Origin: a virus
DNA: 45,820 nucleotides
IMG/VR virus record: IMGVR_UViG_3300007512_002803
Coordinates: 1 to 45,820 of that record
Strand: one strand, 5' to 3'
Shown here: in pieces, positions 25,883-34,013 of the stretch
Position numbering within the stretch: the first letter of the stretch is position 1
Layout: each line of letters begins with the position of its first letter
Made by a program: the position numbers and the translations under genes
The notes under the pieces: generated by a model
What the model was told of the DNA's origin: nothing
Seen by the model: the letters and a program-made list of their open reading frames with translations, nothing else
Database searches by the model: none

Positions 25883-26352
25883 TAAAAATGTAGGAGGTAA
25901 CTCGTGCCATTTGTAACAGGCTTGTTAGAGCTCCCAAAGAGTTTGGAAGTAGCATACATAAAATCAAAAGATAACGGCAGCACTGGCGAGATGCCCGCTG
26001 AAGAAAACATTCGGATCCTTTCTGAGGATTTGGGTGATGCGATCCATGCATATGCTGCTACGGTGCAAGTTGCTACAGTCGATACCATCGAGCCTGGCCA
26101 GAGCGCCGTCGGGCCTGCCGGTAGTGGAACCTATAATGCTCCTGGAACGGGAGCTGGCATAGGCACCGTACGGTTTGAAGATCCTGCTATCAATACACTT
26201 AAGATGGACATCCAAATGGCACTTTTGCAGGTTAAAAACGATGGAACAGCTGGCCAGCCCCCTCCGATGATCATCAAAAATCTGTCGCGAGCTATGGCAA
26301 CTGCGATTCATAAGTTTGCTATTGCGGCCATAGTAGAGACTGATGTTATAGT
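25445..26352 (+). repeat. Three diverged copies of a ~50-residue domain across two genes
   Basis: Copies lie at about 25445-25612, 25922-26091 and 26195-26352. Shared features are an opening amphipathic helix with a hydrophobic pair before K or R, a P-x-x-x-I turn (P-E-D-I-I, P-A-E-E-N-I, P-P-M-I-I), an N/S-L-S-x-A/D run, then A-I-x-x-F/Y-x-x-x-x-x-V. The copies are seen only in protein; DNA identity is low, so the duplications are old. Confidence 0.65.
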
Positions 26353-26455
26353 AGCGCCTGGTGTTGTGATCGTGGGTTATATGACCCCTGCACCAGCTCC
26401 GCTTCCTGCCACTTCGATGCCGGGTTTAGGCCAAGGCACTGGTAATCTGTCCTGA
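25904..26455 (+). CDS. Virion-associated protein with repeat domain copies B and C
   Basis: 183 residues, GTG start after a strong TAGGAGG site. Residues about 7-62 and 98-150 each match the domain of the upstream gene, so this protein is an internal duplication. Both copies pair a helix (S-L-E-V-A-Y-I-K or D-I-Q-M-A-L-L-Q) with a second helix ending in a valine- or isoleucine-rich strand (Q-V-A-T-V-D-T, A-I-V-E-T-D-V). A Gly/Ala/Pro linker joins them, and the end is P-G-L-G-Q-G-T-G-N. Function is unknown; a small tail-hub role is likely from place. Confidence 0.65.
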   Translation: MPFVTGLLELPKSLEVAYIKSKDNGSTGEMPAEENIRILSEDLGDAIHAYAATVQVATVDTIEPGQSAVGPAGSGTYNAPGTGAGIGTVRFEDPAINTLKMDIQMALLQVKNDGTAGQPPPMIIKNLSRAMATAIHKFAIAAIVETDVIVAPGVVIVGYMTPAPAPLPATSMPGLGQGTGNLS

Positions 26456-26545
26456 GAATCTTTGCGTGATCGCGTTTCATAATTTGCAATTATGTAGTCT
26501 CAACACACTTCAAGACCAAAATAGTTATTATTGAAGAGGTTTGCT
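26456..26545 (+). other. 90-base gap before the gp25-like gene, with a perfect hairpin
   Basis: This is the second-longest gap between genes. It holds CATAATT-TGC-AATTATG at 26478-26494, a perfect seven-pair stem with a three-base loop, and ends in the GAAGAGG ribosome site at 26533-26539. No T-run follows the stem, so it is not a typical terminator; it could be an operator, a processing site or chance. A promoter for the baseplate genes could be here, but no clear -10 is seen. Confidence 0.4.
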
Positions 26546-27043
26546 GTGAGTCAATTACCGATAACCAAAAAATATGATTTCCAATCTGTTGGAAGGTTAG
26601 ATGTTGATTTTCAAGCTGGCCTTATCGATAAAGCATTAGGCAAGCCAGTAGGAATAAAGACGCCCATGGAACTCAGCCGGATGGGGTCCTCCGGCCCTTT
26701 TAAGATGCATGATAATCTGGCTAGCCAAATCAAAGATAATTTTCGCAACATGCTGGCCACGAACTATGGCGATCGGGCAGTACTATACGATTTTGGAGCA
26801 AACTTACAAGAACTGTGTTTTGAGTTAGGAACCGAGGAGGGCGACGTGCGTGCGATCAATAACATCCGGCGTACTACAGAGAAGTATATGCCTTATGTTA
26901 CATTAAACACTTTTGAGCCCATCACAAGATCGAATGAGTCTGGATCAGGCCTGGCAGTCATTGGGGTAAGGGTTATTTATTCCGTACCTAAGGCAGGCCT
27001 ACAAGATCAGGGGGTCGAGGTAATCATCTATGCAGCAGGATAA
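26546..27043 (+). CDS. gp25/W-like baseplate wedge protein
   Basis: 165 residues from GTG at 26546, chosen because GAAGAGG lies six bases upstream; an in-frame TTG at 26531 would put that site inside the gene. The fold matches T4 gp25 / P2 W: I-K-D-N-F-R-N-M-L-A-T-N-Y-G-D-R near 60-75 (the usual I-x-x-x-L-x-T-x-x-G-E-R), L-Y-D-F-G-A-N-L, and T-T-E-K-Y-M-P-Y-V-T-L late. The protein joins the inner baseplate wedge to the sheath and tube. The gp6/J-type gene follows after five bases, the normal order in contractile-tail phages. Confidence 0.88.
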   Translation: MSQLPITKKYDFQSVGRLDVDFQAGLIDKALGKPVGIKTPMELSRMGSSGPFKMHDNLASQIKDNFRNMLATNYGDRAVLYDFGANLQELCFELGTEEGDVRAINNIRRTTEKYMPYVTLNTFEPITRSNESGSGLAVIGVRVIYSVPKAGLQDQGVEVIIYAAG

Positions 27044-27048
27044 AAATT

Positions 27049-28893
27049 ATGGCCATAAGCATTAAGAAGAAGCTGCGAAAGGCTTCCAACAGAAGCTTTT
27101 TAGCGAAAGATTTCGAAGCCTTTCGCAGCGAACTCATAAATCATGCACGCACGTTCTTTCCGGATAAGATCCAAGATTTTTCTGAAGCATCTGTGGGCGG
27201 CCTGCTGGTAGATATGGCCGCAACAGTAGGAGATTCTTTATCCTATTATCTAGACCACCAGTTCAGAGAACTAGATCCATTCAAAGCTGTCGAGCCGGAT
27301 AACATTAGAATGCACCTTAAAAACTCTGGTGTCGACATGTACGGAGCTACCCCGGCAACGGTATTGCTCAAGTTTTTCTTTCGAATAGACGCTGAAAAGG
27401 CCGCAGGAGGATATCGTCCTAATATTAAGAACCTGCCGGTCGTCCTGCAAGGCACCACAGCGAAATCAGCAGATGGCATCACTTTTACTACGGAAGAGGA
27501 TCTAGACTTTGCTGAAACTGATTCGATAGGCAATTTGGTGTGCGATTATGTTGTAAAAGAAACGACAGCAGCCGGCATACCCACACTATACGAGGTCAGT
27601 AAGGAAGTGGAAGCAAATTCAGGCTCACAGACGTCTGAAACGTTTGCTATTTCGAATAGCCATGTGCCCTTCCGGCAGATAATACTATCCAACGAGAACA
27701 TATCAACCATCCTATCGGTAACCGATGCAGAAGGGAATGAGTATTACGAAGTGGCTTCTCTGAGCCAAGATACAGTTTTCAATGCCGTCAAAAACGTTCA
27801 AGCAGACGACGACTTAGTACGAAGCAACCTAGAGATCACGCCGGCGCCTAGGCGGTTTGTAAGAACTTTTGATCCAACGAACAAACTGACTACCTTGCAA
27901 TTCGGTGCCGGTGATGCTGACACTTTAGATGACGATGTGCTTCCAGACCCCAGCGAATTAGCATTACCACTCTACGGTAAGACTAACTTTCAAAGATTTA
28001 GCATAGACCCAAATTCTTTATTACGCACCCATACGCTTGGCATTGCCCCCAAGAACACTACGCTGACTGTGACATATCGCTATGGCGGTGGCTTGACGCA
28101 CAATGCTACTTCCAACTCCATCGTAGAAATAGAAACTCTCCAATTAGAATTTAGAAAAACTACGCGTCCCACGAGTGCACTGACCGTAAGGCAGACTATG
28201 GGAGTCGTCAATCCCGATTCAGCTGTAGGAGGCTCGTTAGCCCCTACGCTGGATGAACTCAAGCAGTTAATTCCTATCGCTAAGCAGAGTCAGTCTAGAG
28301 TGGTCACAAGAGAAGATCTACTAGCAAGGATCTATACGATGCCAGCTCGTTTCGGAAGAGTCTATCGGGCAAGCATTACGCCCAATCCGGTAAACCCACT
28401 GTCGGCATTGATTTATTTGGCTTCCCTTGACAGAGATAATAATCTGACTTACGCTCCAGACACGCTCAAGAAGAACTTGAGCAATTATTTAAATGAGTTC
28501 CGGTTGATTTCTGATGCGTTCGATATTCTTGATGTGCAAATCAATAACTTTGGCGTGCGATATTCCATTATTGTTGCAGAGAATGTTAACAAGGTGCAGT
28601 TATTACAACAGGTCAACAATAGAATAGCCGACGCGCTGCAGAGAAAATACTTTCAGATCGATCAACCGTTGATCGTGGATGACATTACTAACGTTATCAT
28701 TAACACAGATTATGTAATATCTTTGATCGATCTGAAAGTTTTCCCCAGGACTGGTACGATAGACGAGAGGTCGTACTCCTCGTCTAGTTTCCCTTTCGAT
28801 AGAAGTACTAAAAATGGTATCATTTTTGGGCCCATTGGCTCAATATTCGAACTAAAATTTCCTGCAGACGATATAATTGGTACAGCATCATGA
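27049..28893 (+). CDS. gp6/J-like baseplate wedge protein
   Basis: 614 residues with AGGA about nine bases before the ATG. The N-terminal region (I-Q-D-F-S-E-A-S-V-G-G-L-L-V-D-M-A-A and Y-Y-L-D-H-Q-F-R-E near 45-75) is the usual start of T4 gp6-like and baseplate J-like proteins of large phages. V-V-T-R-E-D-L-L-A-R-I-Y-T-M-P near 420-435 is the J-type block, and L-N-E-F-R-L-I-S-D-A-F-D-I-L-D follows. It forms the wedge dimers around the hub. An inverted repeat lies near its 5' end (27072-27129). Confidence 0.87.
   Translation: MAISIKKKLRKASNRSFLAKDFEAFRSELINHARTFFPDKIQDFSEASVGGLLVDMAATVGDSLSYYLDHQFRELDPFKAVEPDNIRMHLKNSGVDMYGATPATVLLKFFFRIDAEKAAGGYRPNIKNLPVVLQGTTAKSADGITFTTEEDLDFAETDSIGNLVCDYVVKETTAAGIPTLYEVSKEVEANSGSQTSETFAISNSHVPFRQIILSNENISTILSVTDAEGNEYYEVASLSQDTVFNAVKNVQADDDLVRSNLEITPAPRRFVRTFDPTNKLTTLQFGAGDADTLDDDVLPDPSELALPLYGKTNFQRFSIDPNSLLRTHTLGIAPKNTTLTVTYRYGGGLTHNATSNSIVEIETLQLEFRKTTRPTSALTVRQTMGVVNPDSAVGGSLAPTLDELKQLIPIAKQSQSRVVTREDLLARIYTMPARFGRVYRASITPNPVNPLSALIYLASLDRDNNLTYAPDTLKKNLSNYLNEFRLISDAFDILDVQINNFGVRYSIIVAENVNKVQLLQQVNNRIADALQRKYFQIDQPLIVDDITNVIINTDYVISLIDLKVFPRTGTIDERSYSSSSFPFDRSTKNGIIFGPIGSIFELKFPADDIIGTAS
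27072..27129. repeat. Perfect 15-base inverted repeat inside the gp6-like gene
   Basis: The left arm is 27072-27086 (GCTGCGAAAGGCTTC) and the right arm 27115-27129 is its exact reverse complement; the spacer is 28 bases. The stem begins 23 bases after the ATG, close enough to fold over the early coding region of the mRNA. The repeat lies in coding DNA and encodes K-A-S-N-R and F-E-A-F-R-S. Confidence 0.8.
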
Positions 28894-30446
28894 AAATATT
28901 TTGTACTGCAAGTTCCGATACGTACATTACTGACAAGATAATAGAAAGCAGATTCAGGGCCGAGGATGCCAACGTCGGTCGCGCTGCGACTCTAGACCTC
29001 TTTAAGTTATGGGGAGAGACCACGCTCAACGGATCTGGTAGCCTGAATGAAATATCGAGGCTGTTGGTAAAGTTTGATTATCAACAGCTGTACGATCTCA
29101 CTGCTTCGAAGGCTGATCTTAATTCGGCTGGGTTCTCGGCTAAATTAAAGTTATTTGATATAAGGGCCGGCAACGCAGTGCCGGCCAATTTTAATGTAGC
29201 CGTTTTTCCTTTGTCACAGGCCTTCGACGAAGGAGTAGGAAAAAACGTAATTTCTTTTGCAGATTTAGATTCTGCTAATTTTATAACTGCATCGTATGCG
29301 AACGCTACTGCCGCTGCCTGGCATGCATCTGGAGCGGACGCAGTTGGAGTACTCGGCGCTTCTAATTTAGACATTTTTTCGCAAGCTAATTTTAGCGACG
29401 GCGCCGGCCAAGTAGGGATTTTTGGTAGTCAAAAATTCGTTAATGGCACAGAAAATTTGACAGTAGATGTAACGAAATTGGTCTCGGCCACTATTGCCAA
29501 ACAGATGCCAGATCACGGATTCAGGATATCTTTTAGCGGAAGCGATGAGTCTGATACTAAGACTAGGTTCGTAAAGAGGTTTGCTTCTAGGCACGTGTCG
29601 GATCCTCTCATACGTCCTAGAATTGAAGTTTCATTTGACGATAGTTTTCAAGATAATCATTCTAACTTTTTTTTCGACCTGTCAGGCTCTTTATTCCTCA
29701 ATTCTTACGAAAGATCATCAGCAGCTAATCTAGTTTCTGGATCGGCTTTGACCCCCATCACCGGTACCGACTGCCTCTTCCTAAAACTGCGTTCAGGAAG
29801 CTTTTCATATATTACTTCTGCTTCTCAGTACTCAGCGGGCACCTATGACCCAGCGAGAGAAAATTTTGTAACTGGAGTCTATTCAGCCAGTTTTGCGCTG
29901 CCCTCTAATGATGCCACAAACGTGAGTGCAAACTGGTCATTGGCCAAATTCCTTCAACTGAGCGGATCGATAACTTTTGATGAGTTCTGGTATTCCTTGG
30001 ATGGGATGGTAGGGTTTCACACTGGATCTCTCAAGGTGGAGAAGTCTGCTACATATTCGGCTAATTTTACGCCCCAAGAACCTAACATTCATGTCACTAA
30101 TACTAAGAGCGAATACAAGCTAGATGACCAAGTTAGAATTCGCATCTTCGGTAGAGACCTCAAAGCAGAACAGTCGATGCCAGTCAAGCGACCCATAAGT
30201 CTGCCGCCGGTGATATTCGAAGAGGTATACTACAGAGTCAAAGACGTTAATAGCGGTCGAATAATAATAGATTTTGGAGAGGCTGATAACTCAACAAGGG
30301 TGTCTACTGATTCGAAAGGGATGTTCTTTGATTTTCACATGAGCGTACTACCAGTGGGCCGGGTTTATGAGTTTGATTTTCTTGTAGTGAATAGGGGAGT
30401 ACGAACCATCACCAAGGATGCCCAGTCCAGATTCACGGTGAGGTAA
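28890..30446 (+). CDS. Virion structural protein, 518 residues, beta-rich
   Basis: Start in an ATGA overlap with the gp6-like gene. The first 260 or so residues resemble a DNRLRE-type beta domain: S-S-D-T-Y-I-T-D-K near 8-16, then repeated hydrophobic strands and I-R-P-R-I-E-V-S-F-D at about 248. The last part (V-F-E-E-V-Y-Y-R-V, then R-V-Y-E-F-D-F-L-V) looks immunoglobulin-like. No catalytic motif is seen. The position directly after gp6 and before the LamG proteins suggests a baseplate-periphery or fibre-connector protein. Confidence 0.6.
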   Translation: MKIFCTASSDTYITDKIIESRFRAEDANVGRAATLDLFKLWGETTLNGSGSLNEISRLLVKFDYQQLYDLTASKADLNSAGFSAKLKLFDIRAGNAVPANFNVAVFPLSQAFDEGVGKNVISFADLDSANFITASYANATAAAWHASGADAVGVLGASNLDIFSQANFSDGAGQVGIFGSQKFVNGTENLTVDVTKLVSATIAKQMPDHGFRISFSGSDESDTKTRFVKRFASRHVSDPLIRPRIEVSFDDSFQDNHSNFFFDLSGSLFLNSYERSSAANLVSGSALTPITGTDCLFLKLRSGSFSYITSASQYSAGTYDPARENFVTGVYSASFALPSNDATNVSANWSLAKFLQLSGSITFDEFWYSLDGMVGFHTGSLKVEKSATYSANFTPQEPNIHVTNTKSEYKLDDQVRIRIFGRDLKAEQSMPVKRPISLPPVIFEEVYYRVKDVNSGRIIIDFGEADNSTRVSTDSKGMFFDFHMSVLPVGRVYEFDFLVVNRGVRTITKDAQSRFTVR

Positions 30447-30449
30447 AGC

Positions 30450-33400
30450 ATGTCGAAAAGCAAAAATGCTTTCGAAGATGTCCTTTTCAGGCCTAGCGTC
30501 ATAAGAAACCTAAGGCAAGGTGGCACCAAGGTAGCCAATGTAACTCTGGCCGGCACTAGCGTTGACGAGGCATCCTTGCTAGCAAACCTGAGTGGAACAT
30601 ACATGTATGATCCGCCTGGAAGCCCCCTTAAAAACACGCAGCAGCTCAATGTAGATTTTTCTAAGTTCGAAAATCATACCTTTTTCAACTCTGCAGAAAT
30701 GAAGGTTCAAACCGCTTTTGATAAAGTGATCAACGGGTATCCGTTTGATGGTACTAAAGCAGAGTACCAAGCATACATCGAATCTTTATCCGGGTTCGAA
30801 AAGTACGTATTAGAGCAGTTTCCGAAGCACAAAGGGTACCTCAATTTCAAGAGAGAAGATACAGATAGCAATCCCATAAACAATTATCTTTCGGTTAAGA
30901 CGCTAAAAGGAGTCACGGCACTTTCAACTGATACACCGCGTTCCGGCCAGTACGTGATGGCCGACCTAAGTCTGGGCACATCGCCTTTTACAGTAGAAAT
31001 GCAGCTCGTCGTTCCGGCTGCTAGCAATGATAATAACGTCATACTACAGAAAACCAGTCAACTAGTAGGCAACGGAAATACTCATGGCTTGACCATCGCT
31101 TTATCGGCATCATCCGACGCTACCACCGGCAACGTTTTGGCAATGCTAACGTCAGGATCTACTTTTATAAGCGCTAGTGTGCAGATAAAAAAAGGTCAAT
31201 TTCAACACATTGCCACAATCTACGATAGAAACATAACCGGTCGTTTAAAGATGTATGTGGACGGAAGGTTAGCGTCCACGTCTAGTATCGGCGAATTCGG
31301 ATCTTTCGACATTCTGGATTCTAACATCACGATAGCTAGCGGGTCTAAACATGCGTTCGGATCTTTGTATGAATTTACGCCCAGCGTTCAATTGTCTGGA
31401 GCTATGGACGAGCTAAGGATCTTCGAATCTGTAAGATCTAGACAGCAACTCAATAAATTCTCACAGCGGACCATATTTCCTCCGGCTGATAAGAGTTTAA
31501 AGCTATACTTTAAATTCAATGAGCCGTCTGGAAGTTTTTCTAGCACGGTAAACCAGGGCTTGATCTTAGATTATAGCGGATATGGATTACACACTCATGT
31601 CACCATGGGCTCTGGTGAATCCTTCGACATGTCATTGAGATCGACAGCTTCTCTGGCTACACCGCTCGTAGGCGAGAGTCCGTCTAGTGCTCCAATATTG
31701 TTTCCGTCGTTTCCTTCTGTTACATCGTTAGGGAATAAGCTGCTGACGTCGGCAAGCCAATACGATTTTAACAACCCTAATTTGATTGTCAAGCTCATTC
31801 CCAAGCATTACTTGACAGATGCTCAACAATTTCAAGGGTTGTTAAACGAGAACGGAGACATTTCAGAAAACTATTCTTATACGACAGACCTGCCTGGCGG
31901 CGGCCGGATACAGTCTGCCCAGATCATCGCTTCTTTACTGTATTTGTGGGCGGAGACCTTCGATGAAGTGAAGATGTTCGTTGACTCATTTGGGAAATTA
32001 CTCAAAGTAGATTATCTGAGCGATCAAACAATCAGTGATCAACTGCTGCCTTTCCTGGCAAAGTATTACGGTTTTAACCTTCCCAATTCTTATGCTGACG
32101 CTAGCATGGATCAATACTATGATGGCGACGATCTGACTGTCAATAAGGCAGCCTCATCGAAATCCTTACAGACCATACAAAACACCATCTGGCGCCGAGT
32201 GCTAACTGACCTGCCTGAGTTACTACGCACGAGAGGTACGCGCAACTCCATAGAGCAACTGTTCAGAAGCATGGGCATCTCTTCGGACGGAGTATTCAGG
32301 ATCAAGGAGTACGGCGGTAGCAAGACTAAGAAGATAACTGATACATACGAAAAAAGAACCCAAGTAGCCGCAATGCTGGATTTTTCGGGCACCCTTAATT
32401 CGCAAGGCACAATCGGCGCTTCTGGAAAGGATACTACGCGTCCCTTGATCCAGTCTTATTTTTTGTCAGGAACTCGAGTCGAGCCAGGCGCGCCAAAAAT
32501 ACGCGGGACCATGGTCAAGGGCCAATCAAATGCAGTAGGCGACGGCCTGTTTACGAGCGGCTCCTGGACCATGGAGGGACTGTTCAAGATGGAGTCTGCC
32601 TTGAGCCATCCCATTACACAGAGCCTGATGAGATTGCAGACGACAGGCAGCCAAGCAGCCTCTGTGTCCAACAACTGGCTGATATTTAATGTTCTTGCCT
32701 TCAAACCAGTTTATAATAGAAACACCGGATCAATCGCCCTGTACGGACGTCCGACAGGCGGTACCGCAGCGCCAACACTGGTTCTCAACTTGACTGGCGT
32801 CAATGTATTCGATGGCCGGAAGTGGCACGTATCATTTGGAAGGTGTAGAAACGATCAGACCGGATCTTACGTTTCATCCAGCTATTTCCTTAGGGCCGGA
32901 CAGATGGGCCCGACTCAAATGAGGGAGTATCATGAAACTCGTAAGCTGTTTGACGACTCAGGTGACAACGTCTTAAACACAGTCAGCAGCACCACCAACG
33001 CTTCAGGCTCGTTCATGGCGGTCGGAAGTCAGAGTTTGGGCTATGATTCCTCTTTAGCAGATGGAGGGTTCTTGAACAGCAGTTCTACGACTGCGGCGAG
33101 AAACGTGATATTTTCTGGAAAGGCCTCTGGAATCAGGTTTTTCAGTAAAGAGATATCGCAACAAGGCACTTTGCAACACATTCGTAATTTTGCATCTTTG
33201 GGAGTAGAAAATCCCAACGTCAATTTCAACTTCAATACTTCTGATAGTGGTTCCTTCGAAAGACTCAGGGTCAACCTGTCCTGCGATCAGCCCATTACCA
33301 AATCAAGTGATGCAGGCTTGATCCGCGTATTTGACTTCAGCCAGAACAAGCTGCATGCTTCTGGCACTGGTTTCACCTATGTTGGTGCTGCTGCGGGCCT

Positions 33401-34013
33401 TGGTGCACAGCAGGTCATCAAGCCGGAAAGGTTCGATTACGTCATTCTCTCCCCTAGGTTTGCGTTAGCATTTGAGCCCAACAAAGTGAGGATCCGAAGC
33501 TTTGATCGGGCCGAGAACGTAAGAAAAAATCCAGCAGGCGTATCTTTTGCTCCCTTGCACGCCATCCCGGAGAACGAGCAACCCAAGGATGACAGGAGGT
33601 TGTCGATCGAGGTATCTTCTGTGCAGGCTTTGAACGATGACATTGCTAATATTTTTGCAACACTCAACTATTTGGACAATGCCATTGGAGATCCTGAGCT
33701 AGTCTTCTCAGAACAATACAAAGACTTAGCACACCTTCGATTAATTTATTTTAACAGATTGACAGATAAGATGTCTTTAACGAAGTTTTTTGACTTCTTT
33801 AAATGGTTTGACCAGTCTGTAGGAGGCTTGATAGAGGAGATGATCCCTAGTACTACCGATTATTTAGGGACCCACTTCATCGTGGAGAGTCACATGCTCG
33901 AGCGCGCCAAGTTCACGTACAAGTACAGTGACATGTATGTGGGCGTGGTCGACCGACGCGAAGCTTCTGTGATATTCTTGCAGCAGTTCTTGGGAAACAT
34001 AAGGAAGTTCTAG
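30450..34013 (+). CDS. Large tail protein with two LamG-like domains and a P2 gpI-like block
   Basis: 1187 residues with a GAGGTAAAG ribosome site. Residues about 150-330 form a LamG/concanavalin-like domain (F-T-V-E-M-Q-L-V near 177; M-D-E-L-R-I-F near 317), and a second one is likely at about 700-895. Between them, L-P-F-L-A-K-Y-Y-G-F near 533 and L-P-E-L-L-R-T-R-G-T-R-N-S-I-E-Q-L-F near 588, then K-E-Y-G-G, form a block like that of tail proteins related to P2 gpI, which link baseplate and fibre. With W-like and J-like genes upstream, the order W-J-(x)-I-like recalls P2. Its LamG domains may bind glycans. Confidence 0.7.
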   Translation: MSKSKNAFEDVLFRPSVIRNLRQGGTKVANVTLAGTSVDEASLLANLSGTYMYDPPGSPLKNTQQLNVDFSKFENHTFFNSAEMKVQTAFDKVINGYPFDGTKAEYQAYIESLSGFEKYVLEQFPKHKGYLNFKREDTDSNPINNYLSVKTLKGVTALSTDTPRSGQYVMADLSLGTSPFTVEMQLVVPAASNDNNVILQKTSQLVGNGNTHGLTIALSASSDATTGNVLAMLTSGSTFISASVQIKKGQFQHIATIYDRNITGRLKMYVDGRLASTSSIGEFGSFDILDSNITIASGSKHAFGSLYEFTPSVQLSGAMDELRIFESVRSRQQLNKFSQRTIFPPADKSLKLYFKFNEPSGSFSSTVNQGLILDYSGYGLHTHVTMGSGESFDMSLRSTASLATPLVGESPSSAPILFPSFPSVTSLGNKLLTSASQYDFNNPNLIVKLIPKHYLTDAQQFQGLLNENGDISENYSYTTDLPGGGRIQSAQIIASLLYLWAETFDEVKMFVDSFGKLLKVDYLSDQTISDQLLPFLAKYYGFNLPNSYADASMDQYYDGDDLTVNKAASSKSLQTIQNTIWRRVLTDLPELLRTRGTRNSIEQLFRSMGISSDGVFRIKEYGGSKTKKITDTYEKRTQVAAMLDFSGTLNSQGTIGASGKDTTRPLIQSYFLSGTRVEPGAPKIRGTMVKGQSNAVGDGLFTSGSWTMEGLFKMESALSHPITQSLMRLQTTGSQAASVSNNWLIFNVLAFKPVYNRNTGSIALYGRPTGGTAAPTLVLNLTGVNVFDGRKWHVSFGRCRNDQTGSYVSSSYFLRAGQMGPTQMREYHETRKLFDDSGDNVLNTVSSTTNASGSFMAVGSQSLGYDSSLADGGFLNSSSTTAARNVIFSGKASGIRFFSKEISQQGTLQHIRNFASLGVENPNVNFNFNTSDSGSFERLRVNLSCDQPITKSSDAGLIRVFDFSQNKLHASGTGFTYVGAAAGLGAQQVIKPERFDYVILSPRFALAFEPNKVRIRSFDRAENVRKNPAGVSFAPLHAIPENEQPKDDRRLSIEVSSVQALNDDIANIFATLNYLDNAIGDPELVFSEQYKDLAHLRLIYFNRLTDKMSLTKFFDFFKWFDQSVGGLIEEMIPSTTDYLGTHFIVESHMLERAKFTYKYSDMYVGVVDRREASVIFLQQFLGNIRKF

